From positions 1-31,976 of the forward strand of contig JAZDFB010000060.1 of assembly GCA_043808305.1 (NCBI GenBank): 31,976 nucleotides of DNA, written 5' to 3'. Origin of the DNA: JBBAAP01 sp043808305. GTDB taxonomy: Bacteria; Planctomycetota; MHYJ01; JACQXL01. The translations under genes and the position numbers were made by a program. Positions 11,150 to 17,493 of this stretch are shown in pieces. How positions within the stretch are numbered: the stretch's first letter is position 1; each line of letters starts with the position of its first letter. Below the pieces are notes generated by a model that had not been told where the DNA came from, searched no databases, and saw nothing but the letters and a program-made list of their open reading frames with translations.

Positions 11150-11177
11150 AATTTAATATATTACCTTTTCTTGTCAA
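11150..11177 (-). promoter_or_regulatory. Candidate sigma70-type promoter of the giant gene
   Basis: On the minus strand a perfect TTGACA (11177-11172) is followed after 16 bases by TAAATT (11155-11150). Transcription would start only about 7 bases before ATG 11136, so the message would be almost leaderless; this fits the absence of a Shine-Dalgarno sequence. The -10 box is weak (4 of 6), so the call is tentative. Confidence 0.4.
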
Positions 11178-11319
11178 GATAAATCCCATCATATTTTAAG
11201 ATAAAACCACTGCATTTTATGGAGCAAAAAGCGTGCCTATGGACATATTGGATAATATTATAAATTAGACCTTTAATATGCCAAATACCGCTAAATTACG
11301 CGTTTCCGGCGTGATTTAT

Positions 11320-11336
11320 GCCTGTTAGCTACAGGC
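11320..11336. other. Short perfect hairpin in the gap between the 818-aa gene and the giant gene
   Basis: GCCTGT-TAGCT-ACAGGC, six base pairs with a five-base loop, followed on the plus strand by TTGTTTTGT. It lies in the 274-bp gap 11137-11410. On the minus strand, the direction of both neighbours, no T tract follows, so it is a poor terminator there. The rest of the gap is AT-rich and shows no gene. Confidence 0.35.
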
Positions 11337-11387
11337 TTGTTTTGTATTGATTTTATGCGGTTACTTTTAGGTAATACGGGTTGATTT

Positions 11388-11407
11388 CTGTTACATAAAG
11401 GTAACAG
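11388..11407 (-). terminator. Possible terminator or operator hairpin just after the 818-aa gene
   Basis: CTGTTAC-ATAAAG-GTAACAG is a perfect 7-bp inverted repeat starting 3 bases past the TAA of the 818-aa gene. A related imperfect copy (TTACC TAAAAG TAACC on the minus strand) lies about 30 bases further on. There is no T run, so a paired protein-binding site is as likely as termination. Confidence 0.3.
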
Positions 11408-11410
11408 ATT

Positions 11411-13867
11411 TTAGCCTATTTTATCAGCCAGAGGCTGACCCGTTTTTGGTGGGAGCTTTTTTTGGGATGAAATAAGGATGATAATACTGCCTATCTTGAT
11501 AACGACTATGACCATGATTGTATTTATAAACCCAATAACCGGCAAAAGCACCACCCCGCCGACCATGCCGCCCAGCCAACCGCCCAACAGGTCGGCCCCG
11601 TAAAGCAGTCCGGCTGAACCGCAGTTCGTCCCGCTAATAGGGGCCGCGCCTGAAAGATTACCGTCTTTGGCCCTATTAGAATATAACCGCACCGCCAGCG
11701 GGAACTCGGCGCCGATAACCACGCCAACCATCCCGGCACACAACAGGAAACCCACCTGCCCGACAATACCGCCCGGCAGATACCCCAAACCTAAAAGCGC
11801 TAATACCACCAGGGTTATGGTTGCCTCAAGCATAACCATAGCCCGAAAATGCCGAAGTATCCTGTCCATATACACGGTCATCACCAATCCGCCCACAGCG
11901 ATACCAACCATAAAAACCGTGACCATCAATCCGATCTGGTGAAAGACATACCCGAACACCACCTGGAAGGCGAATATCAACATCAGGTTAACGACCATCC
12001 CGGCAAATCCGGTGCTGATAAGCGCGATGGGAATGGCCATACGGGATGCCCCTTTTCTTAAACGCAACAATAATGACATCATAATGGTTAGTATCGCTAT
12101 GATTAAAGTTATCAGCCCAAACGATACCTTTTCTATATGCCGAAACCATTTCTGGAATCCCGGCGCAAACATAGCATTCCAGTATCCGATGCTATAGATA
12201 ACCGCACTGGGCAGAAAATCCTCGTTCATCTTATAAGTTACACCATTTATATTATCCATAAACCAGTCTAACTTTTTTTTATCCAACCTGTATTCGATAT
12301 ATCCCGGGCTGATATAACCTAATTGAAGATGGCGATTTTCTAATCTCTCAGACATTATTTGTATACTTTTCCCCATATTATTATAAAGTTCCTCTCCAAC
12401 CGGACACGACGGAACGGCAGAATCGCTTGCCAAAAATAAATTGGTACTACCGGGTATGACGAGAACAAATTTATACACTTTGCGTAACGTATCCAAAATC
12501 CCGGCATTAAGTTTCTTCAATTCCTCGCCCAGATACGAATCGGACCCGGGCAAAGCAAACACCAGCATCCCGCCGCTGTTCATCCGTTTACGGGCCAGCT
12601 CAAAAAACTCCCGGGTAAACAACCTGTTTGTCCGCAAATCAGAAGGGTTAGAAACCCCAATAAATATCATATCATAGTTCGGCTGCCTGTGAAGTTGCAG
12701 CCGACTATACCTGGCAGATAAGTCGCTCGCTCCAACTGCCAGAGTATAATGCTGGCTGGTCTGCTGCAAAAAAAGCCTGCCGTCTATATTATGTATATGG
12801 ACCCTGGGGTTATCCAGCTCCGACTGCGACAACGGAGTCGGGTATTTCCTCAATAAATCAAATAACAGCGGGTCCAACTCGACATAATCTACCCTGTTTA
12901 CACTGGGGTGTTTCAATATCTCGTTTATCACCCCGCCTGCGCCGCCGGAAAGCACCAGGATATCCTTCGGCTCAGGATGCGCCAGCATCGGCAGGTGCAC
13001 GAAATCCTCCACATAACCGATATCCGGCACCGGCGTGGTAATCACCGGCAACCCGTTGGAAAAGAAGGTATATTGGCCTTCTTCTTTGGTCACCACCAGG
13101 TTGCCGTAATGCGAATTGCGGTAATCCACCACCTGAAACGGCTGCCATTGACGCTTGATGGAATACTGGTGGATATCACCCCCCATCCTTCCAAAAAATG
13201 ACCAGCCTATAACAAGGAAACCGATGGTGCTATATAGAAGAATCGTTTTTATCTTCCCATGCCTCACTGCCTTCATTTGTAATAACACAATACCGGCAAA
13301 AAGATTCAACTGCGTGATTATTATAGCTGTCCAGAACGAATTCAAATACGGAGTGAAAATGTATGTGAACGCCAGCCCTCCAACGATGGCTCCAATAGTC
13401 TCATAGATATAGGTCAGTCCTGCAGCACGGCTTGTGGTGAATATTCCCGAACCATTGGTATCGGTCCTTGTGGTAAGTATCCCTGAACCGAATGTAAAAA
13501 GCGTTCCGTTTGAGATGCTCACGGGCAGAAGAATCAGAAACGAACCGTATAAAATTGTAAAAAGCCCGAAGCCCTGACCGGTGGCAATGCCGGTAATAGT
13601 TCTTAGGTCGCGGGTCAGATACACCGCCACCGGCAACGCCAGAGCGAATATCACCTGGACTATTACATACGCCTCAACTTTGCGTTCCACCCTGTTAATT
13701 ATCTTCCCAAACAGGTATGCCCCGGCCGCTCCGAGAATCAGCCAGTTGGCCAGGATAATCCCGATGGACAGCTCGTTGCCCATAAAAACAATGAGCAGTT
13801 CCCGGAGAAGCACCAGTTGGGCAACAATGCCGCTGAAACCGATGAGTATTAAAGCGAAAGGCAACAT
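11411..13867 (-). CDS. Multipass membrane protein with central spermidine-synthase-like (Rossmann) domain
   Basis: 818 aa. Residues 1-225 hold several membrane helices; 240-500 form a spermidine/spermine-synthase-like SAM-binding fold (VLSGGAGG at 306-312, VELDP at 329-333, DGRLFL at 362-367, YDMIF at 398-402); about 570-800 are again multipass. This MFS-like/SpeE fusion is widespread in bacteria, with unproven substrate. The usual GGGDGG is GGAGG and the catalytic D-x-x-DP after the YD strand is GVSNP, so aminopropyl transfer is doubtful. Residues 374-397 are an in-frame palindromic insert just before that strand. A 36-base imperfect tandem duplication (13431 and 13467) makes the repeat GSGILTT/GSGIFTT near residues 128-145. 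It starts 20 bases after lpxK and is probably co-transcribed with it. Confidence 0.88.
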   Translation of the reverse strand: MLPFALILIGFSGIVAQLVLLRELLIVFMGNELSIGIILANWLILGAAGAYLFGKIINRVERKVEAYVIVQVIFALALPVAVYLTRDLRTITGIATGQGFGLFTILYGSFLILLPVSISNGTLFTFGSGILTTRTDTNGSGIFTTSRAAGLTYIYETIGAIVGGLAFTYIFTPYLNSFWTAIIITQLNLFAGIVLLQMKAVRHGKIKTILLYSTIGFLVIGWSFFGRMGGDIHQYSIKRQWQPFQVVDYRNSHYGNLVVTKEEGQYTFFSNGLPVITTPVPDIGYVEDFVHLPMLAHPEPKDILVLSGGAGGVINEILKHPSVNRVDYVELDPLLFDLLRKYPTPLSQSELDNPRVHIHNIDGRLFLQQTSQHYTLAVGASDLSARYSRLQLHRQPNYDMIFIGVSNPSDLRTNRLFTREFFELARKRMNSGGMLVFALPGSDSYLGEELKKLNAGILDTLRKVYKFVLVIPGSTNLFLASDSAVPSCPVGEELYNNMGKSIQIMSERLENRHLQLGYISPGYIEYRLDKKKLDWFMDNINGVTYKMNEDFLPSAVIYSIGYWNAMFAPGFQKWFRHIEKVSFGLITLIIAILTIMMSLLLRLRKGASRMAIPIALISTGFAGMVVNLMLIFAFQVVFGYVFHQIGLMVTVFMVGIAVGGLVMTVYMDRILRHFRAMVMLEATITLVVLALLGLGYLPGGIVGQVGFLLCAGMVGVVIGAEFPLAVRLYSNRAKDGNLSGAAPISGTNCGSAGLLYGADLLGGWLGGMVGGVVLLPVIGFINTIMVIVVIKIGSIIILISSQKKLPPKTGQPLADKIG
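12671..12752 (-). repeat. In-frame copy of palindromic element family A inside the 818-aa gene
   Basis: Read on the minus strand it starts CTCTGGCAGTT, closes a first stem with ATCTGCCAG, then forms a second stem TATAGTCGGCTG...CAGCCGAACTAT. The same series occurs at 26991-27076 (plus strand, eno 3' end) and at 20451-20521 (minus strand). Here it adds about 24 codons without breaking the frame, at a loop of the SAM-binding fold between two copies of an (H/N)Y dipeptide. Confidence 0.85.
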
Positions 13868-13887
13868 ACTATTGGGGCATCAGGTAA

Positions 13888-14952
13888 TTAGGATTTCGGA
13901 TTTAGCGCTTTATTCAATGCGTCTTCGCCGTCTATTATCTTCAATTCTATCCGCAGAAAATATATGGGTAGGGCTAACCGGTCGATGCCCGGCATCGCTT
14001 TAAGCCTGAGCGCATCCTTTTCGGTAGTTACCAGCATCCGGGCCCCGGTGGTCTTGGCCTTTTGGGCGAGCTTGTCTATTTCAGTATTGCTATAGATGTG
14101 GTGGTCCGGGAACAAATCGAAACCAAGCATCTCGGATATTTCTTTAAGCGTATCCCGGAATCGTTCCGGCGAGCCGATGCCGCAGAACCCATATACTTTA
14201 TCCAAATTCTGGTTATTAATGCGGATTATTTCTCCGCCTGATAACGGAACTAATTCAATAGGCTGATGAACAGTCTTGACAACCGGTTTATCATAGCTCT
14301 TAAGGAATTGCTCCAGCCAGCTTAGCTTGTCCTGCGCAGCGAAATTACAATGGGTCAGAACAAACATATCAGCCCGCTTAAGCTGGCCCAGCGGTTCGCG
14401 CAGTATGCCGGCCGGCAATAACCAACCCTTACCGAATGGATTCGTGCTGTCAATCACCACGATGTCCATATCCCGTTTTATCTGCCAGTGCTGAAACCCG
14501 TCGTCCAGAATAATACTATTTATATTTTGCTCGGCACAGAGCTTGCGTCCGGCGCTCAGACGGTCCGGCTGTGCGATGCGCACCACATTGGGAATTTCCG
14601 GCACCAGCGCCTCATCATCCGTGATTAAAGATTTCTCTGTGTTCTCTGTGGCTCTGTGGCTAATTTTCCCGTATCCCCGGGCCAGTATACCGACCTTTTT
14701 ACCGGACTGCAAAAACATCTTCGCCAGATATATTACCAGCGGCGTTTTTCCCGTCCCGCCCACCGCAATATTGCCGACGCTGATAACCTTGCAGGGCAGT
14801 TTAACCGGTTTAACTATGCCCAGCCAATATATAAATCGCCTGAAAGCTATGGCCAGCCTATAGAACAAGCTCAGGAAAATGAAGAACATCCGGGCCAGGA
14901 CATACAGCCCGCCGCGCTCCTCAACCACTACTTTGTACCACAGACTTTTCAT
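13888..14952 (-). CDS. lpxK: Tetraacyldisaccharide 4'-kinase (lipid A biosynthesis)
   Basis: Phosphorylates the 4' position of the tetraacyl disaccharide-1-phosphate precursor at the inner membrane, the sixth step of the lipid A pathway. Numbered from ATG 14952 (354 aa): N-terminal hydrophobic segment about 20-46, Walker A GGTGKT at 65-70, ARGYG at 91-95, LDDGFQH at 149-155, LPAGILREP, and near the C-terminus VTTEKDALRL. Length is normal for the family. A TTG at 14979 would add nine residues (363 aa); neither start has a good ribosome site. Residues about 97-108 carry a HRATENTEK insert not expected in LpxK (see 14630-14668). The next gene begins 20 bases downstream. Its presence implies a lipopolysaccharide outer membrane. 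Confidence 0.93.
   Translation of the reverse strand: MKSLWYKVVVEERGGLYVLARMFFIFLSLFYRLAIAFRRFIYWLGIVKPVKLPCKVISVGNIAVGGTGKTPLVIYLAKMFLQSGKKVGILARGYGKISHRATENTEKSLITDDEALVPEIPNVVRIAQPDRLSAGRKLCAEQNINSIILDDGFQHWQIKRDMDIVVIDSTNPFGKGWLLPAGILREPLGQLKRADMFVLTHCNFAAQDKLSWLEQFLKSYDKPVVKTVHQPIELVPLSGGEIIRINNQNLDKVYGFCGIGSPERFRDTLKEISEMLGFDLFPDHHIYSNTEIDKLAQKAKTTGARMLVTTEKDALRLKAMPGIDRLALPIYFLRIELKIIDGEDALNKALNPKS
14630..14668 (-). repeat. In-frame CACAGAG-type repeat inside lpxK (encodes HRATENTEK)
   Basis: The minus strand here is a run of CACAGAG/AACACAGAG units that translates as HRATENTEK between the ARGYG motif and DDEAL of LpxK. Such CACAGAGA repeats are a common dispersed element in environmental bacterial genomes (general knowledge). 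It sits in a variable loop of the kinase. Confidence 0.7.
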
Positions 14953-15031
14953 TGAACGAAATAGTAACCAATTAACCAAAGACTGTCAAGGTGTTCGATT
15001 AATATATTTTCCCCGGATACGCCAAATGCAA

Positions 15032-15096
15032 CCACGAAAACTCGAAAGTAAGAAAGCACTAAATTTCTTATTTTCCCTTTTTCGCGCTTTCGTGGT
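15032..15096. repeat. Intergenic inverted repeat ACCACGAAA ... TTTCGTGGT
   Basis: A perfect 9-bp inverted repeat (15032-15040 and 15088-15096) flanks a core with CGAAAG on one side and CGCGCTTTCG on the other. It fills the gap between the 230-aa gene, which ends at 15110, and lpxK. It may act as a bidirectional hairpin, but it looks like another dispersed element of this genome. Confidence 0.6.
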
Positions 15097-15109
15097 AATA
15101 TTAGCTTAT

Positions 15110-15802
15110 TTACGCGATAACCGCGCCTTGGGCATTACTCCAAGGCCCGCTGTTGGTTGGATTTGTCAGATTAACCCAGCGGAAGAATCCATAGAAGCTA
15201 TGGCCGGCATTTTCCACGCCGCAACTGATAATGAACCGCGCCTTCTTGGAGGTCTGTGTCCTTGAACAATCCTCCCAGCTTTTCGGCGGCATTTCTCTTT
15301 TTGGCACAAAGGTGTATCGGCACTCAATCCCGTCCGCATCAGGGTGCATACTGGGCCGGGTCTGGTCGGTCTCACGCCGGCAGGTAACTTTGATAGTCCC
15401 GCCGCCCAGAGGCTCAAGGAAGGATATCGGGATGTCCGAAATGACCGGCCGCGGGGACGGCTCGGTATCGTAAACCGTCAAGCCCATACTGATTTTATTG
15501 GCCGGCGAGACAAGCGGATTAAACATCAGGTATGCCTTGGCGAACACCCGGATTTCTTTCTCATAGAGCTTGCGCGACTGGCGGTGCGCCAAGACATCAA
15601 CGCTGGTCCGGGCGTTTTTCTCCTGCGACTTGTGGTAGCGTGGCTCGTATTCGGCCCGGCGGGCCACCAGCGGATTAACCGCGCTGTCCGGAATGCCCCA
15701 GGCGGTTTTGTTAGCCTCGGATTTCTTCACCAGATTAGATTGGAGACTAAAGAAATCATCATCACGGTTCGGTATCCAGTCACTGCCTCTTTTTCTTGCC
15801 AT
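15110..15802 (-). CDS. Conserved hypothetical protein, MARKR..DWIP family, 230 aa
   Basis: Begins MARKRGSDWIPNRDDDFF. From memory, proteins of about this length with the same start occur as uncharacterised proteins in Bacteroidetes, Treponema and Planctomycetes; this is unverified and I know no assigned function. N-terminal half: charged and probably helical, with YHKSQEKN and AHRQSRKLYEKEIR, resembling a short helical bundle. C-terminal half: Fn3-like beta segments (ISFLEPLGGGTIKV, then SFYGFFRWVN and GPWSNAQ) ending VIA. No signal peptide or membrane helix is evident. A strong ribosome site AAGGAG lies 6 bases before ATG 15802. It is preceded by a G+C hairpin and the 21-bp repeat array, which would lie in its leader. 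It is in the same direction as lpxK, but 130 bp with a repeat separate them. Confidence 0.8.
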   Translation of the reverse strand: MARKRGSDWIPNRDDDFFSLQSNLVKKSEANKTAWGIPDSAVNPLVARRAEYEPRYHKSQEKNARTSVDVLAHRQSRKLYEKEIRVFAKAYLMFNPLVSPANKISMGLTVYDTEPSPRPVISDIPISFLEPLGGGTIKVTCRRETDQTRPSMHPDADGIECRYTFVPKREMPPKSWEDCSRTQTSKKARFIISCGVENAGHSFYGFFRWVNLTNPTNSGPWSNAQGAVIA

Positions 15803-15829
15803 AATTCTCCTTTTCTCCCGTCACCATTT

Positions 15830-15858
15830 CCCTCTCTCCCGCTTCTGCGGGAAGAGGG
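15830..15858 (-). repeat. Strong G+C-rich palindrome in the leader of the 230-aa gene
   Basis: CCCTCTCTCCCGC, loop TTCT, then GCGGGAAGAGGG, followed by GGGGTGCGGG. This long stem lies 28 bases before ATG 15802 on the minus strand. It resembles common dispersed REP-like palindromes. In RNA it would sit between the repeat array and the ribosome site and could influence translation. Confidence 0.65.
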
Positions 15859-15897
15859 CAGGGGTGCGGGAATAGCTATAAAAGTCATATTTCCCTG

Positions 15898-16107
15898 AAT
15901 ATAACTCATATAGTTAACAATATAGCTTATAACGCTAACGTTATAACTCATAACGTCAACATTATAACTTGTAACGGCAACGTTATAATCTGTAACGATA
16001 CCGTTATAACTTGTAACGATACCGTTATAATCCGTAACGTCAACGTTACAGCTCGTAACGACAACGTTATAACTCGTAACGGCAACGTTATAACCTGTAA
16101 CGACATC
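15898..16107. repeat. Array of ten 21-bp tandem repeats (GTTATAAC..GTAACG type)
   Basis: Ten units of exactly 21 bp with no spacers; unit starts are 15898, 15919, 15940, 15961, 15982, 16003, 16024, 16045, 16066 and 16087, followed by a degenerate partial unit at 16108. Plus-strand consensus: GTTATAAC, two or three variable bases, GTAACG, two variable bases, then A and two more. GTTATAAC is itself a palindrome. One minus-strand frame reads as 7-residue repeats (VTSYNVA type), but variation falls mainly at first and second codon positions (the last codon is always NNC), so selection seems to act on DNA or RNA rather than protein. Units 1 and 2 are most diverged. Confidence 0.9.
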
Positions 16108-16120
16108 GTTACGAGATATA

Positions 16121-16149
16121 AACTTATGTTTAAGCGCAGGAGATGTCAA
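16121..16149 (-). promoter_or_regulatory. Candidate promoter in front of the 21-bp array and 230-aa gene
   Basis: Minus strand: perfect TTGACA (16149-16144), 17-base spacer, TAAGTT (16126-16121, weak). The start point would fall around 16114, just at the edge of the array, so the whole array would form the first part of a leader of about 300 bases. Confidence 0.35.
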
Positions 16150-16230
16150 GAAAAATGCGTTAATTAAAAACAAATAAATGGGAAGGTCTCAACCACACGA
16201 AAAGGGCATAAGGGGAAGCGTTCCCGCCTC

Positions 16231-17424
16231 TTATTTAGCATCTAACACCTTAAGGGCGGCGTTTGCCCGGTTATATATATCTTTTTCTATTGGGTCCTTG
16301 TTGTTGCGCTTCCGGTCTAAAATAGTTTTTATACTCGGAATATCATAAGAAGCAACCTTGTCTTTAGCACCCAATTCTATTAAAGCAATTGCGGCATAGC
16401 CATAAGTATAAGGTCCTATTTCTTCAAATAGATTCATAATTTCAGGAATAGCTTCCTTGGCGTTGAGCGCACCTAAGGCAAGAGCTGCTGAGGCACGAAC
16501 GTCCGGAAAATTGTCTTTTAACAGTTCTACTAATTTGGGAATTGCCTTTGTAACACCGAGGGATCCCATAGCATAAGCGGCTGCCTGGCGCGAAGTAAAT
16601 ATCTTGTCATCAAGTAATTTTATTATTTCAGGGATTGCCTCTTTGGCCTTGAGAAAGCCAAGTGTATCTATTACCATTGCGCGTATGAGGCCATTTTCAT
16701 CATTAAGAAGTATTATTAAGTCTGGAATAGCTTCGTGTGCTCCTCCTAATTGACGCAAACCCCAAACAGCACTGCTACGAACTTCTTTATTTTTGTCTTT
16801 CAAGAGTTTTGTGAGCTCCGGAATTGCCTCACGGGCACCTATTTTCCCGAGCCAATCTGCCGCATACTTAACCGTAGAACTGTTTTTGGACTTTAATCGC
16901 GCAATTAGCGCAGGAATGTCATCGGACTCGCTAATAGGATGAGACTTCCCTATTCGCCAATTACCATCCTCAAAAATAATCTGATGTTTAACTTTAACCT
17001 GTTCACTGCTTTCGGGGAAGATTGGCGCTCCAGCACCTACAGATACAATAGCTTCGGCTAAAATACCCGGGGATATTACTTTAATGCTTTTGATTCCATC
17101 AACTTTAAATACTACGAAAGGAGAAACTATTTTATTCATCTCTTCAATAAATTTCTCTTTATTCTGCTTTTCCTGTTGTATTGAAGAGCTCATCATTTCC
17201 CAAACCTTATCAAATTCCTTCGCGCTTATACAATTGTAATATTTCTTTATCAATTGCTCTATCTGCGCTTCTTCAGATGTTTGTTTGGCAGTTATTTCCT
17301 GTGGGGGCGGGGTCCCGAAATAATCGGGACGTCGTTGCGACTCCGTAGGCGGTTTGGTGGCCGGGCTGGTACAACCAGATATTATAACCAGTCCGATTAA
17401 TAATCCGAGTATTATCTGCCTCAT
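16231..17424 (-). CDS. HEAT-repeat lipoprotein with NTF2-like domain
   Basis: 397 aa. The N-terminus is a lipoprotein signal: hydrophobic 3-16, lipobox ISGC with the lipidated cysteine at 18. Residues about 52-165 look like an NTF2/DUF4878-type fold (IKKYYNCISAKEFDKVWEMM ... IIFEDGNWRIGKS). From about 170 there are six HEAT-type units of about 31 residues with the AIPEL..LL.D....VR..A...LG pattern, a protein-protein interaction scaffold. The partner is unknown; the gene lies directly after two TPR kinases in the same direction (about 70-bp gap), so a shared envelope-signalling role is a guess. Residues around 28-38 (RRPDYFGTPPP) are encoded by a palindromic element. Confidence 0.82.
   Translation of the reverse strand: MRQIILGLLIGLVIISGCTSPATKPPTESQRRPDYFGTPPPQEITAKQTSEEAQIEQLIKKYYNCISAKEFDKVWEMMSSSIQQEKQNKEKFIEEMNKIVSPFVVFKVDGIKSIKVISPGILAEAIVSVGAGAPIFPESSEQVKVKHQIIFEDGNWRIGKSHPISESDDIPALIARLKSKNSSTVKYAADWLGKIGAREAIPELTKLLKDKNKEVRSSAVWGLRQLGGAHEAIPDLIILLNDENGLIRAMVIDTLGFLKAKEAIPEIIKLLDDKIFTSRQAAAYAMGSLGVTKAIPKLVELLKDNFPDVRASAALALGALNAKEAIPEIMNLFEEIGPYTYGYAAIALIELGAKDKVASYDIPSIKTILDRKRNNKDPIEKDIYNRANAALKVLDAK
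17310..17352 (-). repeat. In-frame palindromic element (family D) in the HEAT lipoprotein gene
   Basis: The minus strand carries GTCCCGA-TTATT-TCGGGAC, a perfect 7-bp stem, preceded by GCCTACGGAGTCGCAACGAC. A related arrangement (GCCGCCGAAAGCGGACGAA, then GTCCCGA...TCGGGAA) lies inside TPR-kinase 2 at 21971-22013. It sits in the linker after the lipidated cysteine, where an insert would be tolerated. Confidence 0.6.
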
Positions 17425-17493
17425 AATAGATATCTACAATACGGACAGGATAATGTCAAGGGAATAATTTAGGAAGTCTGAAGGCTACTATTT

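Noticed and set aside
14879..15265. 128-codon plus-strand frame across the lpxK start and the ACCACGAAA repeat
   Set aside because: It is composed of repeat sequence and the antisense of two minus-strand genes.
15344..15898. 184-codon plus-strand frame opposite the 230-aa gene
   Set aside because: The minus-strand gene has a strong ribosome site and a recognisable conserved family; the opposite frame has neither.
15898..16107. CRISPR-like array
   Set aside because: Units of 21 bp follow each other without spacers and no cas gene is near; it is a tandem repeat.
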